This document shows, one piece after another, positions 54,094-64,000 of a DNA stretch of 64,000 nt (position 1 is its first letter; every line of letters starts with the position of its first letter). Position numbers and translations under genes: made by a program. Source of the DNA: Pyrus communis (taxonomy: Eukaryota; Streptophyta; Magnoliopsida; Rosales; Rosaceae); assembly GCF_963583255.1 (NCBI RefSeq), contig NC_084808.1, positions 9,075,501 to 9,139,500 of the forward strand, written 5' to 3'. Below the pieces are notes generated by a model. The model ran no database searches. It saw nothing but the letters and a program-made list of their open reading frames with translations, and was not told where the DNA came from.

Positions 54094-54636
54094 GTTGTTC
54101 CAAAGAAGTCCAGAGTCACGGTGGTGAAGAATGAAGACCAAGAGCTTGTACCCACTCGTGTTGTGACCAGTTGGCGTGTTTGTATTGATTACAGGAAGTT
54201 AAATGCCATGACAAGGAAGGATCACTTTCCATTGCCATTCCTGGACCAAATGTTAGAAAGGTTAGCCGGTTATAAATTTTATTGCTTTCTTGATGGATAT
54301 TCCGGATATAACCAAATTGTGATAGCTCCGGAGGACCAAGAGAAGACAACCTTCACGTGCCCCTTTGGCACCTTTGCATATAGGCGCATGCCATTTGGTT
54401 TGTGCAATGCCCCTTCGACATTTCAACGATGCATGGTGAGTATATTTTCTGATTATGTGGAGAAGATTATTGAGATATTCATGGATGACTTTAGCGTGTT
54501 TGGTAATTCATTCGATCATTGCTTGAATAATCTGAGCTTAATTTTGAAACGTTGTGTTGAAACGAATCTTGTGCTAAATTGGGAAAAATGTCACTTCATG
54601 GTTAAGCAAGGTATTGTTCTAGGACATTATTTCTGA
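54094..54636 (+). pseudogene. element C reverse transcriptase
   Basis: Continues in frame after the TAG. RT blocks in order: W-R-V-C-I-D-Y-R-K-L-N, D-H-F-P-L-P-F-L-D-Q-M-L-E-R-L, F-L-D-G-Y-S-G-Y-N-Q-I (first catalytic aspartate), T-F-T-C-P-F-G-T-F-A-Y-R-R-M-P-F-G-L-C-N-A-P, and I-F-M-D-D-F-S-V-F with the catalytic D-D pair. The F-M-D-D form of the Y-x-D-D box is normal in plant gypsy RT. It ends in a frameshift at about 54633 (G-H-Y-F-stop where G-H-x-I-S-E-K-G is expected). Confidence 0.95.
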
Positions 54637-54649
54637 AAAAGGTATTAAA

Positions 54650-55594
54650 GTGGATAAATCTAAGGTAGACCTTGTTCATCACTTACCCTCTCCAACTTCG
54701 GTTAGAGAGGTTCGTTCGTTTCTTGGTCAAGCAGGTTTTTATAGGCGTTTCATAAAGGATTTCTCCAAGATTGCACAACCACTATGCCGATTGCTTCAAA
54801 AAGAGGTGGCTTTCGAGTTTGATGATGCATGCTCCACGACATTCAAGCACTTAAAAGAGGTTCTCACTTCGGCTCCCATTATCACACCTCCAGATTGGAG
54901 CCTTCATTTCGAGTTGATGTACGATGCTTCGGACTATGCGATTGGTGCTGTTTTGGGGCAGCGAAAGAACAAACAACCTCATGTTATTTATTATGCATCT
55001 AGGACACTAAATGATGCTCAATTAAATTACTCAACCACTGAAAAAGAATTACTTGCTGTGGTATTTGCATTAGATAAGTTCCGATCATACTTACTTGGTA
55101 CTAAAGTTATTATTTTTACTGATCATGCAGCTCTCAAGTATTTGCTCACGAAAAAGGAGGCCAAGCCTAGACTAATTCGATGGATGTTGCTTCTACAAGA
55201 GTTTGACATTGAAATTTGGGATAAGAAGGGCGTGGAAAATGTGGTGGCTGACCACCTAAGTCGAATGGTGCATGAGGAAGCCTTGCCAATTTCTGAAACC
55301 TTCCCCGATGAACAATTAATGTCTATCCAGGTAAGTGAGCCTTGGTATGCAGATTTGGTGAACTTTTTGGTGTCTAAACATATCCCTAGCACACTTACTA
55401 GGAATCAATGTGGTAAGCTTAAAAAGGATGCTAGGTTTTATGTTTGGGATGACCCATACCTCTGGAAATTTTGTCCCGATCAGATTGTACGACGTTGTGT
55501 GAATGAATCTAAGTTTCAATCTATTTTAACATCTGTCATTCATATGCATGTGGGGGACATTTTGGCACCCAACGCACTGCCCTTAAAGTCCTAG
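54650..55594 (+). pseudogene. element C RT thumb and RNase H
   Basis: Opens with the RT thumb ([15 protein letters not shown]), then RNase H: D92 in [16 protein letters not shown]131/E133 in [12 protein letters not shown]158 in [13 protein letters not shown], and V-A-D-H-L-S-R. This degrades the RNA strand during cDNA synthesis. The last residues (after H-M-H-V) are out of frame owing to an indel near 55550; the true frame continues to the zinc-binding domain of integrase. Confidence 0.94.
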
Positions 55595-56135
55595 AATGTG
55601 GGTTTTATTGGCCAACCATTTTTAGGGATGCTAGGAAATTTTGCCTTACATGTGATCGTTGTCAACGAATGGGTAATATAAGTGTTAAGGATCAAATGCC
55701 ACAAAACCCTATACTTTTTGTTGAAATATTTGATGTGTGGGGAATTGATTTTATGGGTCATTTTCCTTCCTCACATGGTTTTCTCTATATCTTGTTGGCG
55801 GTGGATTGTGTTTCCAAATGGGTGGAAGCAAAAGCCACCCGTACTAACGATTCCAAAGTGGTTGTAGATTTTGTGAAGTCTAACATTTTTGCTAGGTTCA
55901 GAATGCCTCAAGTCCTTATAAGTGATGGAGGTTCACGTTTTTGTAATCGTACAATCGAGGCAATGCTCAAGAAGTACAACTTTACACATAGGGTTTCGAC
56001 ACCCTATCATCCTCAAACAAGAGGGCAAGCCGAGGTGTCGAATCGGGAGATTAAACAGATTCTTGAGAAGACAGTTGGCCCAACAAGAAAAGATTGGAGC
56101 TTGAGGTTAGAGGATGCATTGTGGGCTTACATGAC
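55551..56135 (+). pseudogene. element C integrase, N-terminal and core part
   Basis: The zinc-binding end ([11 protein letters not shown]) is followed by the catalytic core with D in [10 protein letters not shown] in L-I-S-D-G-G-S-R-F and E in [12 protein letters not shown]; the last two are separated by 35 residues, the D,D(35)E spacing. The core is cut after A-L-W-A-Y-M-T by the solo LTR at 56136. The LTR contributes about eight foreign residues and a stop at 56158-56160. Confidence 0.93.
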
Positions 56136-58251
56136 TGATGCGAAATATATAAGCACATAAATTAAAACCCTCTTTTGACAATTGTAGTATATGTATAAGT
56201 AGGGATCATTCTAAACTGGGGATTAGGAGGGATTGCTAACTCACTTGAAAACTGACTCAAAAACGTAAAACAAAGGTTAAAACACTAAACTAGACTCAAA
56301 GAATGCAAACTAAACACTAAAACACTAAAACAAACCAAACGACTCAAAACAGCAACAAAACACTCAAAACTACCTTAAAAACACAATCTGGGCAGTTTTG
56401 AACACCTAACACTAATTTGGACGAATTTGGGTTATAACTTGAATCAAAACACTTAGAAACACAAACTAAGACACTTTCTAACTAAGTTGAAACACTAAAG
56501 TAAAGGGGGATTTAGTTTTGACGAAATTAAAACAAAGAAAACAGATTGTAATGAAAACAGATTGTAAAACCGAATTTGATGAAAATATGGATGGAATGCT
56601 AGCTAGAAGGTTCTTCTCCACACATGTCACACTTGTATACAAGATGATTTTCAGTTGGTCTTTCGATGAGTCATGAAACTCAAAACCCCGGGTTAATTAG
56701 GTTCGCTTAAATTAACCTTCAAGTTCTCCTTAAGTTAATGAATTGGATGGGACATCGCATACAACAATTCAAAACATTCTCCAAAAGTCCTTTACGTGAA
56801 AAGCACAATAAAGATACAATCAAAGATCATTAAGCAACATGAAAACTATAAGTGTTGACGAGGCATTCGTTACTATGATGAGCATGAAACTAGTGCCAAG
56901 AATTCATTTAACGCGATCGTTTATAAGCGACCTCCACTACTTGTGAATATAAGTTTGTAACTATTAGGTGAAACTCCCTTATATTCTAGCATCATATTCA
57001 TGCATGAAAACTAAGCGTGCACTCTCAATAAACATACACGAATAAGTTAGCAATCAAGCAGTTAAACAAATTGAATCCACAACTCATGAAATTCCAACTG
57101 AAGATAATCAATTTATATTGCAAGCATATACATAGTTTTGAATCACCCCCTAGCTAACTAGGGGTTTAGCCTCTCATGTTCACAGAAAGAGAAACAAAAT
57201 TGAAATTAAACATAGAGAACAAAAGATTGATTACACCTAGAACGCCCAATGATTCCACTTTGAATTTCTGCACGTTCAAGCTCCTCTTTCTTATTCTCCT
57301 TGCTGCGGCACAAAGGTCTTAGGGTGATTTTGGATGTGATTTTGGTTTAGGAAGGGATTTAGGATGGTAAAGGGTTGCGACAGAGAGGTGGAAGGTGGCT
57401 GCAGTGGTGTGTAAGTGTATGGAGGTGTAGAATGGTGGCTGGAATGGATGGAAGGCTGCGGATTGAAGGTGGAAGGATGATGGTGGCTGCGGCAATGTAT
57501 GGAATGATGATAGAATCCTAGGGTGCGGCTTAAGTCCAAGTATATAAAGGGTTTTTAGAAATTAAAACCCTAACTTATTTTGGTTAACTGAAATTAAGTC
57601 AAAGGCTTCTAGAATTAGGAAATCAAATCAGAAACTAAAAGGAAATTGGCTAAAATATGCGGCTAGGGTTTTATTTGAAAGGGGAATGTGTTTAAGTGCA
57701 GAAAATAGGAAATAAGGACCCCCCTTGCACGGCAAGGGAAAAGGAAAGGTTAAGAGGTGCGACTTAATGCTTCAGGAAAGGTGAAGTGTCCTAAAACTGA
57801 AGGGAAAAGGGGTCCCTTGCACGGCAAGGGATGGGGAGAAAGGGAAAGGTGCAGCAAAGGTCCCTAAGGGGTCTAGGGCCTTTGTTTTGTGTCCTAAAGT
57901 GCATACGAGGCCTTCAAAGTGGTTGGAAAATAAGGACTTTTAAGATTAGGAAAGGTTACCAAAATGGGAAACCTTGGCTTAACTTTCCTACTTCAAGTAG
58001 GAATCCTTGTTGGAGTAGGAATCCTTGTTCTTCTAAGAATCCATCTTCAATTAGGAATTCATATTTCTTCAAGTTTTCAACTCATTCATTCCTCTTTTGC
58101 TCCAAAAGACTCCAATTTGCATCTTCTTGCACACTTTGGCTTTATAATCTGAAAACACACAAAAGTGACTTTAAACACTAAATTAACTAAGGAAACACAA
58201 CATAAATGCACGAGAACAAGCCAATTAAGTCACATAAATATGCTCCTATCA
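56136..58251 (-). mobile_element. Athila-like solo LTR inserted in the integrase of element C
   Basis: 2116 bp, TGATGCGAAATAT...GCTCCTATCA, opposite in orientation to element C. Flanked by ATGAC (56131-56135) and AGGAC (58252-58256), a 5-bp duplication with one mismatch; the right copy keeps the expected coding sequence. No internal domain. Open stretches inside are not genes. Confidence 0.92.
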
Positions 58252-58761
58252 AGGACCACCTACAAAACACCCATAGGAATGTCCCCCTTTCGGCTTGTGT
58301 ATGGCAAACCATGTCACTTACCTGTGGAGTTGGAGCACTAGGCTCATTGGGCCGTGAGGAAGTTCAACATGGATGTAGATGAGGCAGGAATTCATCGTAA
58401 GCTTCAATTGAATGAACTTGAGGAAATACAGAATGAAGCTTACGAGAATGCTCGACTTTACAAGGAAAAAACAAAGGCCTTTCATGACAAGATGATTCGC
58501 ACCAAGTCATTCTCTGTTGGACAAAAAGTTTTGCTGTTTAATTCTCGCCTTCGTCTATTTCCGGGTAAGTTACGTTCACGTTGGATTGGACCCTTTGTTA
58601 TTACTAATGTTTTTCCTCATGGTGCAGTCCAAGTTCGTAGTTTCAAAACACGTCAAGAGTTCAAGGTGAATGGGCATCTCTTGAAGCCTTACTACGAGAG
58701 CTTTGTAGAACATGATGTGGAGGAGACAACCCACTATGCTGTGGGTTCCCATGAAGGTTGA
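58252..58761 (+). pseudogene. element C integrase C-terminal part
   Basis: Resumes with [20 protein letters not shown], stops at TAG 58339-58341, then the 135-residue piece 58354-58761: a basic helical segment, [14 protein letters not shown] and [10 protein letters not shown], the GPY/F-type fold of gypsy integrases, ending H-Y-A-V-G-S-H-E-G. No chromodomain, as expected for Athila-type elements. Confidence 0.92.
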
Positions 58762-60667
58762 TCAATGTGGCATCGTCCGGCTGCAAGATTTAAAAGAAAG
58801 CGCTACTTGGGAGGCAACCCATGCAATCAACAAAGGAAGAACTTGGGAATCGCTCCAAACTCAGATTTGCGTCCCTAAACCTTTTCCTTTGTTGCTTACT
58901 TTATGTTATGTGTGACATGTTTATTTGTGTTTTCCTTTGCTGTTAGTTTAGTCTTAAACATTGAGGACAATGTTTAGTTTAAGTGTGGAGGGGTTAACAT
59001 TCTGTTTTGAGCTAATTTTGCATGAAATTCGTAGGGTATTACCACCTAACATGTCTAAACTTGTTTCCCATTGTTTTTGAGTGTTTTTAACATGTTTTGA
59101 AGTCTTTTTATGTGTTATTTTGAAAAAATCCGAAAAACAGTTTGAAACAACTAAAAAGAGTCAGTTTGAGTCAGTTTCATGTTTGTTTTTGTGTGTTTGT
59201 GTCTTAGGATACCTTCCAACACAATGATGAGGATTTGATTTTTATGTGCATGGCTGTGAAAGAGAGTTATAAACATGGATGGAAGTTTGATATATTCTTG
59301 GTTTATACTTGGTTATAGTTGTTGTTTATGAATTCATGTTTAATCCCAAAGAAAAAAAAAAGTTTTTGTAATATGCTTGAAGGAAGGAACTTAGAATAAC
59401 ATTACAACCCTGAGAGACTTGAGCTTTAAACATTCTTTGGAGAGTATTAATCTGTGATTCTTGTTTTCAAACTCGTTGCATGATCTCATTATTCTTGCAT
59501 GATTGCTAATTACAAGGCGTTTCATCACTTAGTTCCAAATGCTAGAACTTGCATCCATTCCATTCAAAGCATGGTTACATAATATATATCAAGATGAAGT
59601 GTGTAGTGAAGCCATTAACCAAACAGCCAACCCATGCACTATATATTGTAGGTCATAGCCCCCATTGAGCCATTGTTAGCCTTTGTTCTTTGTTTACCCA
59701 TATCATCCCTACCTAGCCTAGATTAGGCCACCCATGCCCTTGTTCTTGAAGCATAGTAAGCATGACTTAGAGGGAATCCTTTCGATTATGCAAAACAACA
59801 AGTGTGGGGGAATTTGTGTGTGTGTGTTGATATGCCACGAAAAGAAATAAGGCATGAGTAAAAAAATTAAAAAAATTAAAAAAATTCGGGGAAAAAGAAA
59901 AAGAAAAGAAAAAAGTTGTGAAAAGAAAGAAAAAGAGTATGAAATAAGTGAAAATAAGCTCACATGTTTGTGGTAGTTGAAGAAAGGGTCCAAAACGTTG
60001 AATATGGCCCTAAGAGTTGTGTGAATTTTCCCCTTGTGTGTCTAAGTGAGTTTCTGCAATCATAAGTGATTCTAAGTGTCAAATTTCATTACCTTGCTTC
60101 CTATTGCTTAAAGAACGTTTGTTATCCTTACCTTTCATTGTTAGCCAATCACCCTTACCCCGTACAACCCTTATGCTTCAATCTTGATCATTATGTTTTC
60201 AATAATGTGGAGTTTGGAATTTAGGTAAGCATATGGTGTCCCTGGTTCTCGCCTCTAATTAATAGCATTCCTTTCATGAGATCATATTCATATACATTCC
60301 AGAAAAATGTTTTCCTTGTTATAAACATATGTGGGTGTTTAGTTTCATAATTACATCAATCTTCTCACATATACTTAGCGTAAGGTGTGTAACCAGAAAT
60401 TCTGTGTGAAAATAAGAGAGTATCTTGTAAGGAATTAAGTGAATTCTCTAAGGCATATTACTACATTCAAATGTTGTTTTAAATTGATTAAATGAGAACT
60501 AGTAAGTAGTGATTATGATTACGTATGTGCCTAAGCGTAAGGATGACTAAAATCTATGTGAGTAATGATCTTGAATATGTCATGTGCATTAAGAATCCCT
60601 GAGACCATTGTTGGAAGGTTTAGGTTTTGTTTTGTTTTTCCGTTTTGCTCGAGGACTAGCAAAAGCT
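58762..60667 (+). other. 3' region of element C (non-coding)
   Basis: 1.9 kb between pol and the PPT. Contains GGGAGGCAACCCA (58809-58821), the hairpin AAACATTG-AGGA-CAATGTTT (58956-58975), PPT-like motifs at 58981 and 59800, and an A-rich stretch (59840-59945). Open stretches of up to 90 codons on the minus strand come from that A-rich run. No env-like gene is supported. Confidence 0.8.
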
Positions 60668-60682
60668 AAGTGTGGGGGAATT
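60668..60682 (+). other. Polypurine tract of element C
   Basis: AAGTGTGGGGGAATT directly ahead of the 3' LTR start at 60683; the priming site for plus-strand synthesis. The same AAGTGTGG core occurs twice upstream. Confidence 0.85.
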
Positions 60683-60721
60683 TGATAGGAGCGTATTTAT
60701 GCGACTTAGTTTGCTTGTTTT
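60683..60721 (+). repeat. 3' LTR stub of element C
   Basis: TGATAGGAGCGTATTTATGC and onward match the first 39 bases of the 5' LTR at 48750, then copia E begins. The remaining LTR lies beyond 64000. Confidence 0.9.
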
Positions 60722-62522
60722 TGTTGGAAATGTGCCCTAAAACCAATCATATGATGATACTTTACGGACATTTCACAAAGTTAAACTAATGTAGCTTAAA
60801 TGTAAAGGGGCAAAGATTATTGTTTGAGCCGTCTCATATAAATGTTATATGCTTAAATGATAAGTCCAAGGAATATGTGATTGGAAGAATGCGATCTAAA
60901 GAAGTTAGATTCATGAGACCATTCTTTCGTTGACACATCCTAAACGTTCCTGATCATAGGATTGTCAATTGGGCATTGACAGTCCGTTAAGATCAGTACG
61001 TGCTATGTCTTCTCTCAGGGAGAGTGCCTAGTCTCGAGTCATTGGTGTGTGTGACATCAAGACAAGTACGTAGGTGCTCAATAGAGAATGAGTTCACTGA
61101 ACACGATCAACGAAGAGTTCTCATATTCATGTCACATGAGAACTCATGGTTGGGATAATGCAAATTAGTCTTTTGACCTGAGGCATCACAGTTGTCTTGT
61201 GGTTAGGTCCTTAATCTTTGATTATGTCAAAGTCACTCCATCAGGAGGGTGTCCACGGCATCGTTGGGGTTAAGCCACTTAGCCATGGAGGCAAGTGAAT
61301 GCGCAACAAGGGATCTCTAACCTTCAAACTGTTTGAGGGAGAATACTCTATGATATGATTAAGAATCTTTGGCCAAAGTATGAATGAGATTTAGGAATGT
61401 GTTCCAAATCACATTCAAGGTAATCATATAAGCACAAGACTCACATTGGATAGTAGACATGAATAAACTATCAAACCAAACAATGTGGTCAAGAGTATTG
61501 TATTAGAGAAAGACCGTATTGCATTTGTAATCCTAAAACTGAATAGGTTCTCCACCTCTTCTGATTAGCTTGGGTAACCATGACATGCTGCTAGGCGTCA
61601 ACCATGGTTTGTGGAAGCCCTAAAAGTGTATTATCACTAACGGGAGAATTGAAAGTAAGTTTCAATTCACAATCGATTAGAAAGAGTTTTAATCGCCCAT
61701 TGCCTCGCTAAAAGGAACGTAATGGATCGTTCACCGAGTAAGGTAGAGTTTGAAGAAACAACGGAGATGAGTAAGAATAATTAAATGGTTTAATTATTTA
61801 TCTAAGGCTAGGATTAATTAATATGTTAATTAATCAAACAAATAAGTTCGTTAAAGACCTCGGGTTAGTTTTGGGCCGCAAGGCCCAATGGGATTTGAAT
61901 GTCAAGCCCATTAACTCAAGTTGTATGAAAACTTGAATAAACAAAGGGCTTGAAAGCCCAATAAACCCTATAGGCCGGTCATGTTAGAAGAATAGGGCTT
62001 TTGGTCCATTAGGTCACTTATTTGAAGGGACTATATAAAGGACTTTATAGCCTAAAATTCATTAAGGGTTGTTTTTGGGGAAAGGATGAGAACACAAGCT
62101 CTCCTTTCTCTCTAAAATTTCGGCCACCTTGGAGGGATCATCTAGCAATCAAACTCCTCCAAGGTCACTCATTTCTTCTTCATTATGCCTTGGTGATGAA
62201 TCATTAGAGGTTCTCAATTTTGGGAACTTTGGAGAAACCTTTTTCATCCATCCAAATCCATAGATCTAAGATGCAAGGAATGAAGGCCCTCTCTTTGGGT
62301 GATTAGCCTTTGTTTAAATACAAAGAGGAATCTACAAAGGTATATATTTCAACTCACTTTGTTTTGAGTTGATTATTGGTTCACCATTTTACAAGGCTTT
62401 GAACATTCATGGGTAATGTTTTGTTTTTAAGTGCATGCTAGCATGATTCCGCCTTTAATTTGTTAATTGCATGCTAATGATGTTGCTTAAATGAACATGT
62501 CATCTTCCAAAATAATCCTTCA
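60722..62522 (+). repeat. 5' LTR of copia E
   Basis: 1801 bp, TGTTGGAAATGTGCCC...AATAATCCTTCA. A TATA-like CTATATAAAGG is at 62028-62038. The outer part is shared with copia D and the 24205-25191 fragment; the part after about 61740 differs from copia D in sequence and is about 480 bp longer. Confidence 0.88.
62028..62038 (+). promoter_or_regulatory. TATA-like box in copia E LTR
   Basis: CTATATAAAGG about 1.3 kb into the LTR, followed by TTTCTCTCTAAAATTTCGGCC, typical of a plant 5' leader. Best candidate for the LTR promoter. Confidence 0.5.
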
Positions 62523-62524
62523 AG

Positions 62525-62536
62525 TGGTATCAGAGC
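62525..62536 (+). other. Primer binding site of copia E
   Basis: TGGTATCAGAGC, perfect tRNA-iMet-type site two bases after the LTR. Confidence 0.93.
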
Positions 62537-64000
62537 CTAGGCCTAGTTTATGGTGGATCCTTTTGGGTTTTGTGATTTTTCATATTTTGTGATTTAAGTG
62601 TTGTAAATGTTACAAGCTTTGTTCTTGCTTTGAATATAAATTTTGCTTGAAAATTTAGCATCTCAAATGTTGTAGATGTATTTCATTAAAGCATGAATAT
62701 TGGAACTAAAAGTTGGTGCCAAGTGTTTTGGGATTTTCGGCCAAATCCAAAGGGTGATTTTTTGGGTTCTTGTTAGTCTTGTTAAAATGGTTTTAAAGTG
62801 CTTTTTGGAACCCCTAAGTACCCTAGGATATTAACCCTCTTTTGAGTTGTGAAAATTTGAGTTTTTGGTGAAAGAAAACATCCATGGAGCTATTATGAGT
62901 TTTCATGTATGTTCTTCATATTTCTTGAAGTTCTTGCCAAGAACAAAAAGGTTTTGAAGTTTTGATTCAAAAGTTTTATGTTTTTCATAAAGTTTTGTTT
63001 TTCAAATGGTGGGTGATAGTTATTGGTGAGATGTGACTAAAAGAATTTTAAAGTTTTATAAAAAACATTTTCTTACAAACCATCAAAGTCACCTTTGTCT
63101 CACCTACCAAAAACCACTTTCAAAACTTTAGATTTTTTCAAATTTTCAACAATATGGTCTGCCACCTTTGGAAAAGGTGTTGGAGGGACTTTTGTGCAAT
63201 TATATAAAGTTTTGATACTTTTGTGTATTTGCATTTTGACCCCAAAAGTTTTTTTTTTGTTTTAACAAAGTGACCCAAATTGTTGTGGTCATTGTTTTTG
63301 GCCCAAAACAAAATGAGAACAAAATTGTTTTGTCTCTTTAATGAGAATTTGATTTTCATTATATTTAGTTCCATTTAAATCAATTCTATGGATCCAAAAA
63401 CCAAATGATAATTGTTGCATTCAATTTAATTAGTTAAAGTGTTAATTAATTAAAGGGTGATTATGAACCTTAGCCTACGATAATTGAGCTATGTGAATGG
63501 CCATTTCAAATTTGTTTGAACCATGGGAATGAGTAGATTAGATTTTGGTTGTAATTTGATTTGATCAAATGTTGTAAAAGGGCATAAGCTCTTCTTTACT
63601 TTAAAGTAATTAGTTATATTCAATTGTTGTAAAGAGCATAAGCTCATATTTACTTTGAAGTACTTCTTTCTTGCTTTATTTGATATGCATGAAATGAAGT
63701 AGTTGGGTCCAACGCCCCAAGACAACACGCCTTAATGTGATTAAACGCGTAACTAAAATCAATCTCCATCCCTAGTCCGAGATTCAACACAAGGCTCGTG
63801 TTGGATCTAATCAAAGGTTCATAGTCATCCTAAGGCCCTAAGGCAACTATATAGTCCATCAATGAATGCAAACCTTATGTTAGTAGTATCATATACTCTT
63901 GCTTTAAAAACCGTTTTAAAAGCTTAGTGGGAGTATTATATACAACTAAATCAATCATATGGACCAATAGTTGTAATAGGACCAAAATTGTTTTAATTAT
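62537..64000 (+). other. Leader of copia E
   Basis: No gene recognised; it aligns in reverse order with 35820-37360 of copia D. A/T-rich with alternating T-rich and A-rich blocks. Gag is expected beyond the right edge. Confidence 0.7.

Larger units (their letters stand above)
48750..60721 (+). mobile_element. Athila-like Ty3/gypsy element C, full coding order, inactive
   Basis: 5' LTR, tRNA-Asp-type primer site, Gag, protease, RT, RNase H, integrase, long 3' region, PPT and the first 39 bp of the 3' LTR. It is the only copy in the window with the full enzyme set, but has at least seven stops and three frameshifts plus a solo LTR in integrase. The left end cuts the PMD pseudogene (flank GAGCC). 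The 3' LTR is split by copia E and its remainder is right of the window. Confidence 0.93.
60722..64000 (+). mobile_element. Ty1/copia element E, 5' end only
   Basis: LTR 60722-62522, primer site 62525-62536 and the leader up to the window edge. Same family as copia D (reverse orientation, 30270-38698). No coding sequence is reached within the 1.46 kb of leader visible, in line with the long leader of copia D. Inserted into the 3' LTR of element C, hence younger than it. Confidence 0.9.

Noticed and set aside
57831..58181. Plus-strand frame of 116 codons
   Set aside because: Inside the minus-oriented solo LTR in integrase; not conserved in the other LTRs.
1..64000. tRNA genes
   Set aside because: The only tRNA-related words are primer binding sites of 12-18 bases next to LTRs; no cloverleaf was seen.

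Overview
The window is plant nuclear DNA made almost entirely of nested LTR retrotransposons. Evidence: tRNA-iMet-type primer sites of Ty1/copia elements, tRNA-Asp-type primer sites (TGGCGCCGTTGC...) of Athila-like Ty3/gypsy elements, Cassandra TRIM elements carrying a 5S rRNA-like segment, plant MITEs, a plant-mobile-domain (PMD) pseudogene and one orphan exon resembling a CAMTA CG-1 domain. The Cassandra type and the element mix suggest a woody eudicot, probably Rosaceae (apple/pear/cherry group); that is inference, not proven. No intact host gene was found.

Layout. 1-3337: right part of copia A (minus strand, 5' LTR 3131-3337), inserted near the 3' end of Athila-like element A (minus, 3338-10024, 5' LTR 8135-10024), which itself sits in the protease region of copia B (minus, 10025 to about 11640). 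11618-14030: poorly resolved LTR/leader-like sequence. 14032-18745: a MITE cluster (candidate DNA element holding a Cassandra solo LTR; PIF/Harbinger-like copies; a long-TIR MITE; a Mutator-like MITE interrupted by a three-LTR Cassandra). 18746-23150: mostly unassigned, with the CAMTA-like exon at 19909-19997. 23150-25634: gypsy gag and copia remnants. 25635 to about 30230: Athila-like element B (plus; gag and protease only). 30270-38698: copia D (minus) with a gypsy solo LTR (31469-33682) in its gag/protease junction and a hAT-type element (34747-35598) in its leader. 38699-39120 and 48346-48749: two halves of a PMD pseudogene, split by a very young non-autonomous Athila-like element (39121-48345) whose 2033-bp LTRs differ by one base by eye. 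48750-60721: full-length but mutated Athila-like element C (plus; gag, protease, RT, RNase H, integrase), with a solo LTR in integrase (56136-58251). 60722-64000: start of copia E (plus), inserted 39 bp into the 3' LTR of element C.

How parts relate. Element C carries the enzymes that elements A, B and the young element lack; the latter keep LTRs, primer site, packaging-type gag remnants and PPT motifs, so they look like elements mobilised in trans. The most notable item is the young element: between its gag remnant and 3' region it carries about 2 kb of foreign DNA with repeats, two G-boxes and an intact antisense 218-codon ORF with an LxLxL (EAR-like) N-terminus and a four-leucine zipper. 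A second is a threefold PPT-like motif with a conserved hairpin in the 3' region of the Athila-like elements.
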